A stretch of 64,000 nucleotides of DNA from Rhizophagus clarus. Lineage: Eukaryota > Glomeromycota > Glomeromycetes > Glomerales > Glomeraceae. Within the stretch, counting starts at the first letter, position 1. Each line of letters opens with the position of its first letter. The notes under the pieces are model-generated. The model made no database searches. It saw only the letters and a program-made list of their open reading frames with translations, and had not been told where the DNA came from. The position numbers were made by a program, and so were the translations under genes. Where the stretch lies: assembly GCA_015698045.1 (NCBI GenBank), contig BLAL01000037.1, forward strand, positions 496,001-560,000. Reading direction: 5' to 3'. Below are positions 25,401-37,630 of this stretch, piece by piece.

Positions 25401-28400
25401 GTGTAGGCGGTGATTCATTTTGCCCTATTTTTCTGCAGTTTCATATAGAAAACAATTCTGTTGAAAAGCATCTCCTTATTAATATTATTTAAAATAATTT
25501 AATTCCATAATAATAATCATAAAGATCCAAAAACACGATAAAATCAAAGGCGTGCCACTATTTACTATTTTACAAGTTTTGAAAAAAGAGCTGAAACGAA
25601 TTTTGCATTGAAAGATCTATATTTTATTTGATTTTATAGTCTTAATAAATTTTTTTAAATGATAATATATTGTGAATCTTTATTTATTATTTATTTATTT
25701 TAATTAAATTTTCTAGGAAATCATAAAAAGAGTTGTTTTCCTACAAAATAAGAGAATTACGTGATAATACTAGGTTTAATGATTAAAATATAATCGTCAT
25801 CAAAAGAAACAGATCAAGAAAAACTTTATAATAATGAGTAAGTTTATAGTGAGCCGCAGGTTATAAACTACATAACCACTACCTTTTTTTTTTAAGGTGA
25901 CCGAAAGTCGATATTTTAAGTAAAAATAATCATAAACAATCTTTAATTCTTTTATCAAATAATTTTATTATAAACTCTATGAGCTCTATTTTTTATTTAT
26001 TTACTTTATATTATTAAATAAAATCCAATTACTCGAAATTTTTTAAAAGATTTTTATGAATTTATTCTACATATTAGTTTTGTATATAGAGCAGGAATTG
26101 TTGGATATTTTACTTCAGAAATTCGGCAAAGAACAAAATTAATATTAGCAATAATGAGCATTATATATTCCGATTATGAGCAATAAATTTTATTTGAATC
26201 AATGTTATATAGGAATGAAGATAATCTTTCGAATTGTTGTAATTAAATTTATAAACGATCTCAAAGTTGAATTTACAATAATTTATTAATTTAAGCAATA
26301 TATCCATCAAAGAAGCTGTACTCTACACAAGACAGGGATTTACACAGGAACTTCTTTTTATTTTACAACTCGTAATTCCAAAACCTTGCCGAATCGATTC
26401 AAAATTCAATTAGTACGTTTTGAGAAGTCACTTCCATTCCAAGTAATTTTTGCGACACGCAAAGTATGGGTCTTGTCCCAGTGACCGGCATGTATTCTTG
26501 TATCCACTTTTAAAATCGAATTTGAATCTCAAAAAATTAAATTATTTGAGTACAGCCACGTCAAAATGTAAAGTTAAAATATGAGTTACTAAAGACGAAA
26601 CGATAACAATTAAATTGTTTTTATTCAAGAGGTAAAACATTGATAGGCACTTACCATGGTGAGGATGGATGACGACGACGTGGACTTCAAATAATTTAAA
26701 ATTTATTATCATTTAATTCACCTTAAAAACATTCTTCAAAGTTCAAACAGTTATTGCCAATAAGTTTAATAATATCATCTTCGGTAGAAACATTTATCTT
26801 CGATATCTTTTGTCTTGACATTAATTTTCCAGAATTTCAGATATTTCCGACCTTGAAAATATCAAGGTTATATCTACTGTTACCAAGTGCGTGTATCTTC
26901 TTGAATGTCAATCGAAAAGTATCGAAGGAGTTTCTTAGAACAACATAACAATTAAATGACATGGATATTGCTACAAAAGCGAACGAATGTAGATTAAAAA
27001 GAAGTTTAAAGAAGAAGTAAATAGAAAGAAGTTTGAAAGAATTTTATATATACTTGTAAAAGCTTTCTAAATTCATCGTGGTTAATAATAAAATGGACTT
27101 GTCAATTTAAAATTTGGTGGACCTTATGTACCAGGTGACAATACACACATTATGTTACAAAGTAGAAGAGCATGATGTATATCGAAAATATAAAATAATT
27201 TAATTTTACAAGATGAAGAATGATCATATATGTGATAATCCAAATTTTTCACTCAGAAGTTAGATTTTTAAAAATATTGAAACATTTTAGTTTGACCTTG
27301 AATTACTTACTATATTTAGATACAAATAAATTAACGAAATTTGTAAGATTTTTATTAAATACTAGTTACCGGATAGAGAAGTCTTCGACCAATATCCTCA
27401 TCCAATTACTCAGTCATTAGAAATAATGCGGCGACCAATAGAAATTAATTGCTACTAATACTGACTTTCGGATTTTTTATAAACATACTGGTTATTAAAA
27501 TCCCACATATCCCTAATAGTCTGTCTTAACGATAACATTATTTATATTGATTGACTAAAATTATTTAAAAATCAAGATTAAATTGCAGCAAATTTTTTAG
27601 ATAATAGTTTACTTTTCAATACAATAATTATAATAATTCTCATTAATCTTGTAATTAAAGTCATTGAATCGATGATTTCGTGTTCCTAACCTTAGAAACG
27701 CGTCTAATTGGTTTTTTTTTAGATAATGTCAATATTATTACCACAATTTTACTTTCGTAAATTTTCGGCGCCCTCATATTCTTGACATTTTTTGTTCAGC
27801 AATATTCACGTTTTGCTGCAATAAGTCTCTACATTTGTAGGTAACATTATGTGAAAGTTTCCAAAACTTAAATTTATCGATACATTTTGATGTAATCTTG
27901 GTTATTTGAAACTTTATACCTGTCGAAACCTCTTTATCTTGCAATGCTTTTAAAGTTCTTCTACCGTTTTCAAATTTTAATCAATGATAAATCATTAAAG
28001 TATTGATTGCCAAGTTAGTTAAAAAAGGGATATCTGTAGATGCTAATAAAACGGTGCTATTTTCATCAGTAACCAAGTCAATTTTTTTCTAAGGTCAGCT
28101 GTTATTCCACGACTATACACTTTAAATAACTCTTTAAATTCGTGAGTTGGTATCACTCATTCAATTATTGCCATCGACAATTGCTTGTGACGGATATAAT
28201 TTGAAAACCGAATTATACGAAGTATGCAGACAGCCAAAAAAAATTTATTAATGTTTTCAGGGCTAGAACCACGATAATTTTGGCCAGGTTCTAAAAATAG
28301 TAATATTTTTTTGGCTGGAATTATGATTATTTGATAAACTACAGGTGTTAACCCATTTTCGAATATTCTTGTCCATATAGATTAATTATAAAAGGACGAT

Positions 28401-29700
28401 AATAAGATCATTGAGATGACTGCCATTTAAAGTTAAGCGGTTGTCCAAGTTGAGAAACCACTAACTATATCATATTAGGAAACGCCCTGGAGTAATAAAC
28501 TTCTTCACGTGTATGATTTTCTTTCCGATCATATTAAAATACTTTTATGGAAATGAAGAAAATTTATTTCATAACATTATTTATTATTACTTATCTCTCA
28601 AAATTTTTATCCCAATTAATTTACGTAAATTCCCGGACCGATTCTGTTTTCAACTAAATATATCATAAATGGGGAAATAGATTTTATTAAAGCATTAAAT
28701 AAATTTTATGAAGAATATGGAGGATATCGTGACCAAATATTTGAGAAAAATTTGGGTCCATACCAGTTTAAGAATGAAACTTCTAAAATGGTTAAATAAA
28801 GAAGGTCGGCAATTGAAAATAACCTCTTGACTCAAGAGCTTTCACCACATATTCTAACGCTAAAATTATTAATTACAATCAATACCGAAAAGATTCATTC
28901 ACAGACCGGACAAGGTAAAACGGCTGTCTGTAAATCGTACCATAATCGACAAATCTCAAGTTCAATAATTAATGACTTGTTCGCAATAAACAAAGAAGTA
29001 TTCGAAGTATTCTTAGAAGGGTTTAAAACTGTAAGTAAATAAATTCACGTTCTAACCTTAATATTTACCTTTGAACGTCAAGCGTGCTATGTTTTATATC
29101 AAACTGTTTGAAATCATTACTTCACATGCAACGGTGAAATACGTTGAAATATTATTAAAATGAACGCAAATCCGCCAATCTCAAGGCTAATCCTGATAGA
29201 CGAATTAATCTACAAGATTCCCATCTGTAAAATCAATATTATTTTAAGAAAATCATATTTCTTATTTCTTTATTTATTTATTTAAAGGATAAATTATGTG
29301 TAATTGGTTCAATTAAAATCATGCAATTATGGTGCAAAATTTGTTGATAATATAAATCTTCTCATAATGTTACTGTGCTTTGGCTGTACAGATTTAATTA
29401 TAGAAATAACTGATAAAACGATTATTTTACTAAATATGGTTCTTTTATTTTTTTGTATTGATAAAAAAAGTAAAATCATTCCATTTTTAATCACGTTATG
29501 ATTTGCGTGACGGTTATATTAATGAAATATAGAATTATACCGATTTATATAGGATATACGAAAATGGGGAATGTGTTACTATAAATTAATCTGACGACAA
29601 TTTGTATAATTTGTAAATTGTACACATAGTGTCACAAAATAATAATAAACAATGCAAATAATTATAATATAAAGTCCAATATTATTTTAATTTCTATATT
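22429..29700. other. Long gene-poor stretch
   Basis: No supportable gene. ORFs at 22675-22875, 23634-23816, 26754-26948, 27220-27420, 28827-29042 and 29304-29501 are short and compositionally like noise. Less random spots are 24380-24517 (listed separately) and 26330-26520, where GC rises and a minus-strand frame of about 30 codons (MPVTGTRPILCVSQKLL) may be a degraded exon. Around 23030-23240 there is a repeat-like segment resembling 21837-22100. Confidence 0.45.
24380..24517 (+). other. Small ORF with possible membrane segment
   Basis: A 45-codon ATG-to-TAA frame encodes a basic stretch (NAGRRPPRKDSR) followed by a hydrophobic stretch (TAVVVGVVLLFAML). Local GC is well above the flanks. 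In another frame the same DNA reads RPIICDACEEAGFG, which also looks protein-like, so this may be a relic of a coding element rather than a gene. I do not recognise either reading. Confidence 0.2.
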
Positions 29701-29720
29701 TCGCAAAATTCTTTTTTTTT

Positions 29721-29889
29721 TCATTTATCGAACTTTCTAAAGACTTCTAAAACTTTAAAAAGTATAACATCTTTAACTTTCATATATTGTACATGAAATT
29801 CATCTTTTGTACCTTCCATACCTAAAATTCCATAACTTTTTTCCCCATTAATTCCTTTAAAACAACATATATCTTCTTGTATTTTGTCA

Positions 29890-29920
<31 letters not shown>

Positions 29921-30528
29921 TATTATTATTGTTACTATTATTTTTATAATTTTTGTTATTAATTAACATTTTACCAATATATGAGTACATTGCATTATTG
30001 ACATGTGTTACCCATACTTCTATTGATTTCTTTTTTTCGAGTAACGCGTTACACTCATCATTAAATTCAAAATCAAATGTTTGGCACGTTGAATCGTATT
30101 TAATGAAATCTGCAAAAATTTGTTTTGATTCTTTGGATTCTTTATTCTTTTTTTTGTTTTGATTATTCTCATGCGTCGTTTTAAACTAAATTAAGTTAAA
30201 TTAAATTAAATCAAATTAATTACGTTAAAATTTATATTATTAAGAAAAAAAAGAATTATTTACCATGAAAAGCCATCCGTCTTCACAATATTGTAATAAT
30301 TCATCGGAAATTACAATTGGAATCAAATTATTCCACCTCTTACATGTCCTTCGTAATTGAACTAACTCAGGAAAACTAAAATAAATAAATAAATAAATTT
30401 AATTTTAACGAAATGAAGAAAAAAAAAAAAAAATTTTTTTTTTTAAAAAATTTTTTTTTTTACCTTATTTCATGATATAATGATGTAAATATGTCGAGTA
30501 ATAATTCGTTCGGTAATTTATCGGCCAT
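29721..30528 (-). CDS. F-box domain protein with poly-Asn tract
   Basis: Three exons, 30528-30464, 30375-30264 and 30185-29721, join in phase into 213 residues plus stop. The N-terminus is a clear F-box: MADKLPNELLLDIFTSL, then FPELVQLRRTCKRWNNLI. F-box proteins recruit substrates to SCF ubiquitin ligases through Skp1 (family knowledge). Residues about 60-75 are Lys/Asn-rich. A later run of about 25 residues is almost all Asn, encoded by an ATT/ATG-type triplet repeat (29889-29942), and so prone to length change. The C-terminal part carries no LRR, WD or Kelch repeats, so the substrate is unknown. The protein is short for the family. Long poly-T tracts lie just upstream (30540-30670). Confidence 0.75.
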
Positions 30529-31184
30529 AATTATTATTATTTACGATCAAAAAAAAATTTTTTTTTTTTTTTTTTAATAAAGGAATATTTTTTAACAGAG
30601 GAAATTTTTTTTTTTTTTTTTAATAAAGGAAAATTTTTTTAATAGAGGAAAATTTTTTTTTTTTTTTTTCAATGAACGAACGTTCAGAGAGAAAAACAAT
30701 AAAATCTGAAACGATTTGTAAACTACAAAAATTCAATCATATTTATATATTTTTTTTTTTTCATAATAAATAAAAATACGTATGTTTGCAGCAAGTAGCC
30801 ATTTTGTTCAATGATAAATAATAATACAATTATTTCAAATATTATTTCAATACCTTTTTTTGCATCTATATTAAAAATTTTGTTATTGTCGCTATTGTGC
30901 GGAATTGATCTATAAACGCCTACATGTTGCAGTAAAAATTATGCAATTACAGCTGAAATGTTATAATGGAACGAAGTTTACGTAATAATTTATCATGATC
31001 CTCCATGCATGACATTACAATAAAGTGAATTTAGTAAATAATTTACTTAAACCAGTTGTTATACAAAATGAAGCTGGGTTAAACTTTTAACCGTTTCAAA
31101 GATTATCGTATAAATAATCTCAAAATCCCTTATTTTTTTCAACCCCTTTTTCTTTCTTTTCACTTATTATTTATTATTTCAAAG
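30529..31184. promoter_or_regulatory. Divergent intergenic region
   Basis: About 655 bp between the F-box gene (leftward) and the dehydrogenase gene (rightward), so it must hold both promoters. Repeated poly-T runs lie at 30540-30670 and a pyrimidine-rich stretch (CCCCTTTTTCTTTCTTTTC) lies about 40 bp before the dehydrogenase ATG. No convincing TATA box could be singled out. Confidence 0.4.
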
Positions 31185-32558
31185 ATGCAGGCTATAACGT
31201 TTCAAGATCCTTTTAAGGTTGTTGTTAAAACTGTTGATATTCCAAAAATTATCGAACCAACTGATGTTATTGTGAAAATTACTGTTAGTGGATTATGTGG
31301 ATCGGATCTTCATAGTAAAATAACGAAAAAAAAATATTTGTTTTTGTAGATACTTTTCTTTTACTTATTATTTATTTTGATATATTTGATATGTAGTTTA
31401 TAGGGCAAATGAGAAAGGAATGGATAAAGGGACCACTATGGGGCATGAATTCGTTGGAATCATTCATGAAATTGGTGATGCTGTAACAACCTTATCAGTT
31501 GGAGAGCGTGTTTTTTCACCTTTTACAACGTCATGCGACAGTGTAAGAAAGTTCATATCTAAGGAATTTATTAATAAACTTTTTAGTAATTTTTATATTC
31601 TAAATTTTTTTTTTATTTTTTAGTGCTTTTATTGTAAACGTGGAGTAACATGTCGATGTGAAAAAGGCCAATTATACGGTTGTGTATCAAATGGGAAAGG
31701 AATTCAGGGGGCACAAGCGGAATATATCCGAGTCCCTCTCGCTTCTACGACTTTAGTTAAAGTTCCGCAAGATGTTACAGATAATGTAGCATTGTTACTT
31801 GGAGATGTATTATCAACAGGTTATTTTTGTGCCGAAAATGGTTTGGGACATGAATTTAACGATAATGATCATGTTGTGGTTATTGGATGTGGACCTGTTG
31901 GATTAATGACTATTGCTTCTGCATTTTTTCTTGGTGCTAAATCTGTTTTTGCTGTTGACTGCGTTGAAGAAAGATTAAAAATTGCTCAAGAATTTGGTGC
32001 TACTGTTATTGATTTTGTTAAATGTAATCCTGTGAATAAGATCAAAGAATTAACTGATGGTCGAGGTGCTGATGTTGTACTAGAGGTAAGTTATAATTTT
32101 ATTGTTCAATTTTTACAAAATTTAAAATAAATATAATTACAACTAAAAAGTTTATTTTTAGGTTGTTGGTAATCCTGCAGCGCTCGACTTAGCATTTAAT
32201 AGTCTTAGACCTGGTGGTGTAATATCTAGTGTTGGTGTTCACAATTCAACAACTTTTCCTTTTAGTCCAGCAAGGTAAGTTGAATTTTTTTTTTTAATCT
32301 AACTTCTATATTATTAATCATATTAAAATTTTTTTTTTTTCTTATTTACAAAGTGGATATGATAAAAATCTTACATACAAGTCAGGTAGATGTCCAGTGA
32401 AGCATGTATTAACTAAATCGATTCCATTGGCGCTCTCTAAAAAATTTGATTTTGAAAAAATCATTACTCATACGTTAAAATTATCGGATGGTGAAAAAGC
32501 CTATAATATATTTGATAAAAAATTGGAAGGTTGTATTAAAGTTGTATTTAAGATTTAG
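31185..32558 (+). CDS. Zinc-dependent alcohol dehydrogenase (MDR family)
   Basis: Five exons, 31185-31314, 31397-31542, 31624-32085, 32162-32274 and 32354-32558, give 351 residues plus stop, the normal length for the medium-chain dehydrogenase/reductase family. Catalytic-zinc ligands are C38 (GLCGSDLH) and H60-E61 (GHEFVG). The structural-zinc lobe has C90, C93, C96 and C104 in the classic CX2CX2CX7C spacing. The Rossmann motif GCGPVG is at 180-185. D204 follows the second beta strand (FAVDCVEERL), which favours NAD+. It should oxidise an alcohol or polyol, or reduce the matching aldehyde; the substrate cannot be read from sequence. It resembles threonine/sorbitol-type and bacterial 'zinc-type ADH' members more than classical ADH1. 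There is no targeting signal, so it is probably cytosolic. All key residues are present and it looks fully functional. Confidence 0.9.
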
Positions 32559-34179
32559 ATGATTTTTGATATTGTAGTTACTTTAATAATATGTTGTAGT
32601 TATCATTATTATTATTTATAAATAAAATTATATACTAATTATATGACATTGGATCAAAATTTTCTAGTTCTTTTGATTTAATAGATTAAATTTTTTTTTT
32701 TTTTTTTTGCCGTAATTTTTAGATATCTAAATAAAATATAAATTTCCCTACATTCAGATGGTGCCCCTCTATACTATCTTTCAATCTAACTTTCTATGAA
32801 AGTTCCAAAACCAAAAAAAAAAAAAAATGATTCTTTTAATTGAATATACAATTACAAACAAACTATTGCAAAAAAAAAAAAAAAATCAGCATACCGGTTA
32901 CATGACTACCGAGCGTCTGTATTTTTAACATCGAGATGAAATGTCGAGATGAGATAATTTTATATGTCAAATATTTATTATTGATCGTATTCACTATTTC
33001 AGTTTATATTTAAAATTATTATATAAAAGCTATATAAGCTCGATCCGAAGAATTCACAAGAGAAGCAAACAAAGATTTACCAAGGATCAAAAATCACTAT
33101 TAGGAACTTTTAACCCTAAACTAGAAATATAATGAGATGATTTGCTAAGTATAAAAGGCAAATTAGCAAATTAATAATCAATTCATCGTTGAATTACCTA
33201 TTTAATAATTCAAATTTGATTTAATTGATTGTAAATTAGATTTAAATAAGAAAATTATTAATTAGCAATACGTATTTCATCTGAACAAATTATTATAATA
33301 ATATAAATTATTAATTACTTAAATTGCTGATACCTTATCAGAAGAAAATCTATTCGCTGATGAAGAATTGGCCAAAGATAAGTTACCATCTTTTGATGGT
33401 GAACAAACTAAGAATTTTCCACTCTAATCTTAGTGTTTAAACAATAATAAAGTAAATATATAAAACGTATAAACAATATTAATAAAAGATTTAGAATTCA
33501 TTTGAATACCGAATAAAAAGATTGAAAAAATTAAAAAATTATATAATTAGAAATATATTAAAATTAAAAATATCAAGATCAAAGTTTCTATTAGAAATTT
33601 CAAATTCATTTTGAATAAAAAATTAGAAATTATATTTATATTTTAAATTTGTGAAAAAATATACAGTACATACTATTATCAATGTTGTCGACCTAAAAAT
33701 TCATTATTATATCTGTATTTTTTTTTTTTTTTTTTTAATATTTTGATTAATTTTGTACCTGAATTCATTAATAGACCAGTTTGTCATTAAATGAATTAAA
33801 TGTTGGAAGTTTAATTATAGACAGAAAATCACCTTCAATGATATTGCTTGATTTTGATTTGTTATTAATTTCATCGCTTAAATTATTGAAATCATCAGTT
33901 AAGCTGTTATAATATATTTTTTTGTTACTCACTATAATAAGAAGATTTAAAGCTATATAGTTTACTATGAAGTCCTTTCATTTGATATACTGTATAATGA
34001 CATAAAATAATATGCATTAGGTACACTTTACCTTCTCGTTCTTCTACATAAACCAAATAATAAAATCAATGTTAGCATAGTTTTTAAAAACTTAGTGTCA
34101 GGCCTAAGCATCATACTCTTCAGTTGCATTTCTTTAGTTCTAGAAAATTATAGATCTTACTTGTAATTAATCTACTATT
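32559..34179. other. Intergenic with possible degraded exons
   Basis: No gene supported. On the plus strand 33330-33425 reads LFADEELAKDKLPSFDGEQT and 33040-33110 has a fragment SEEFTREANKDLPRI, both protein-like but in isolated frames with stops around them. On the minus strand 33900-33830 could be remains of the acidic tail of the kinase pseudogene that follows. Confidence 0.4.
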
Positions 34180-35320
34180 TATGCAATTTACTTCAGTATT
34201 ATCTGTTTCAAATCTAATATTTTGATGTTATTTCTTAATTCACTAATTTTATTAATATTAGGTCCTTTTTTTGGATTAGCATCTTAACATTGTATCATTA
34301 ATTTCTTATGTCCCAAAAGAGTATCTAATACTATTTTTGGCCCCATTCTATTTATTATTCTCATTGCAAGTAAATGCAAGATCTTAATCATTTACATAGT
34401 TAACAAAAGGTAGTTGTCCAGCAAAGGACTCCAGGTGAAATTTCCCACATAAGCATAACAACACTGTAAATATCAGATGCCAGCAATAATCTCTGGTGCT
34501 ATATAGTTATTGGTTTATCAGCCGGTCCACAAAATCCAAGATCACTCACTAATAAAGAATTCTTGATTAGTCTGCTGATAATAGTATTTTTCCAGTATAT
34601 TGTTGAAAGTAATTTGAATTCTATTTTTCCATGTAAGATTTTTATTATTTTGTAACAAATAATCTCTTAAATTCATGTGCATGATATTTATTAAAAGGAT
34701 CTAGTTATTTTCCCTATAAAAATCACATCAGTATTTTTGTCAAAAAATTTTTTTTTTTTTTAGAAAAAGTTTACATCTTTTCAAAAATAAATAATTACTT
34801 CTTCAATCCAACTCCTATAAGCATTTTCAACATTTTCAAATCTTAATAATTTTTTTTCTTTAAAATCCATTCATAATAATCCAATCTGCTGCATAAATTT
34901 TAGAGAATACGCCTTTAACGTTTTGTAAATTACCGTATGGAATCCATTCAACGATCTTTTAGGTGAAATTGATATTCTCGTATTAAGATGTCCAATTTGA
35001 AAAATTGACCTTTAAATAATTTCAAACACAATATTTACGAAACGTAATAGAGAAAATTCTTGCAAATTCTTTTTGTTCCTTCATTTTTTTTTTAAAAAAA
35101 AACTTAAATTCCGTTAAGGGTTCTTACTTAATAACTTTATCGTTTCTGTTCTTTCATTTTTTGTAAGAGATTTATCAACAAGAATAGTTTGTCGTCTAAA
35201 TTCAAATTTTTTCCATCGTCGTGAATGTTAATATCTATTAATCCAATAACTCTATTGATTGCAGGATGAATTAGTTCTTTTCGATTGTTCGTTAGAGAGA
35301 TGTACAATATCACTTAAGTG
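34180..35320 (-). pseudogene. Kinase pseudogene related to the 19.3 kb gene
   Basis: On the minus strand, broken frames follow the 19.3 kb kinase from end to end: RKELIHPAINR..GLID (about 35300), VDKSLTKNERTETIKLLSKN (about 35160), NEGTKRICKNF (about 35080), EWIPYGNLQNVKG and FSKIYAADWI (about 34950-34870), FENVENAYRSWIEE (about 34840-34800), DLGFCGPADKPI (about 34540), SDIYSVVMLMWEIS (about 34470), RIINRMGPKIVLDTLL (about 34350) and DANPKKGPNINK (about 34270). They are separated by stops and frameshifts, and the HRD region is not recognisable. It is an old, dead copy in the opposite orientation to its relative. Confidence 0.75.
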
Positions 35321-35329
35321 CCAACCTAC

Positions 35330-37630
35330 ATTAAGAAGCTTCTATTTATGATTCTAAGTAAATATGATTCTTTGACAACAGAGCTATTATAAATAAAACA
35401 GCAATTGACACATTAAAGAGGATCGAGATGACACTTTATATAAATAGAAAATTAATTACGTAAAAATGTAGTCGAAAGAAATTATAAACACACGAATTAC
35501 GATAACTAATAAGATGACTTAAAATACATAATCAATAGGATAAAATATTAAACATATATTCTATATTATATTCATTAATTAAGCGAATATAAAACGATGA
35601 CCAAAAAAAAGGTACTATAATACCTTGATAAATTTATTACTTTACATCGATAATTTTATTATACGTAACCGTGAATAAAAATTAAAAAAATTAATTGGTA
35701 GTTGGGGTGCGATATTAACCAAAAAAGTATAAATATTTAAATAAATATATTGAGTTATTCGTATTTCGTAGTTGATATTTAGGATATTTTTGATAATCTA
35801 ATTAAAAGCTTTTAAAAAGTAAAAAATAAATAAAAAAAAATAATAATATAAATCAAATTCTAATGAAATTAATAACCAGGATATGTGCATAACACTTTTT
35901 TTCTTACCAACATTGTAATGTCATGATTTTAATAACTTGTCAAGTTTGTAAAAAGTAAAGTAAAAATCGCGTGGCCATTTTTACAAGAAGAAATAAATAC
36001 TGTTTTAACTTAAAAATGAATACTTTCGTCAATAAATTAACAATAAAAGTATATAATCGTAAGATCGAATCATTTAATCTACAATCAATAGATTAGATAT
36101 TCACAATGCCCACGTTATATATATATTATCATTATTATGTGTTGATTTGTCATTTTTTTTTTTCATTTTTTAGCGTCCGATTGAATTTACAAATAAATCA
36201 TAATTCCTAACATTATATTATTAAATTAGTATTTCAAATATTATATATGTATAAAAATTAAGTCCACCAAAGGAACATTTTTACAATCATTACGTAATAA
36301 TAATGAAAAAATTAACGCTAATAATTTTCTATCACGCCAATTCACTTCAATTCAGCCTAATTAATCCGATTAGAATTGGCATTATGAGAAGATTTTACTG
36401 CGAAAGGTGCCTTTTGATTATTATAAATATGGTCAGAAAGAAATAAAAACTTTTTTTATTTTCGAGGAGAAAGAATTTCATTAAACGAACACCATTTTTG
36501 GAGCTTTACATAGAAATTGGCACATCCATAATTTGTTTAAAAAGTTCGCTTGTTCAATATAGAATTTATTTGATAGTAAGTAAAGTATAAATTAGTTGAG
36601 CTTGTATGAAATAATATATAATACTAATTAAATATTTCGATTATGCGACGAATGTATTCAATTTATTTGAGTTAGTTCTCTCCGAAATCAAAAATAAATG
36701 TTTACAAATTTACTAAATAAAAATAACCCAACGAAATTCTAATTAAAATGTATTTTTGTACAATTTAAAATATATAAAAACCTTTTGGGAGATCGGACTT
36801 TCGTACTACTTCATATGTAATATTTTCGACAACCATAGAGATAGATAGATTTTGGATGAAGTAACTGCGACATTAGCAATCTACATGTACATTAATTGGA
36901 TGCTATGATCAGTATGTCACCACTAGATATTATTATTTAATTACTCAATATTCAATTAGCCGCGATTATCAATGGTTAACGACACATGACGATCATAGAG
37001 TCGCTGGTTCACTGTTTGTATGAGAGAAGTGATATGGAATATAATGAATGCACTTTCATAAAAGTTATATCTTCTACTTAGCAACTGCTTTTATCAATAG
37101 TCAAAGCATCTAATATATATTTTTTTTTTTTTTTTACGAAGTTTACTTTAAAAACAAAGTTCGACATTCAAGAGTAACGAGGTCGCAAGCTATACTATTA
37201 GGTAAATTCTGAACTAAATTTATGTTAATCAAAAAGTAGAATATTTGATTAGAAAATGAAAAAGAAGCCGTAGTCGCGATTGTTGAATTAGGACTAATAT
37301 AAAGTCCGAATAAATAAATATCATCGTCACTTATCAGTTATCATATCAAAGCAGATTATTAATCAAATATTAGTTTAAATAAAAAAGTATTCGAATTAAA
37401 ATAGCAAAAATAATAAATACAGTAAAATACATTATTTTTTCTTTATTTATTTAATTGTAAATTATTAACTTTGGACATGATATTATACAAAATAAATATA
37501 AATACATTTAAGACGAAAAGAAAATTGATAGTTCTATGTGATTAAAAGTCATAACTATTAATACAATTAATAAATATCAATTGATTTTTCTCTATGTAGC
37601 AAGTTCTCGTTGATCGACTACCAAAAAAAT
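35330..37630. other. Intergenic, no gene seen
   Basis: AT-rich with poly-A/T runs. No exon chain or clear repeat. Confidence 0.5.

Noticed and set aside
29889-29942. ATT/ATG triplet run as an independent microsatellite
   Set aside because: It is the poly-Asn coding part of the F-box gene, so it is described there.
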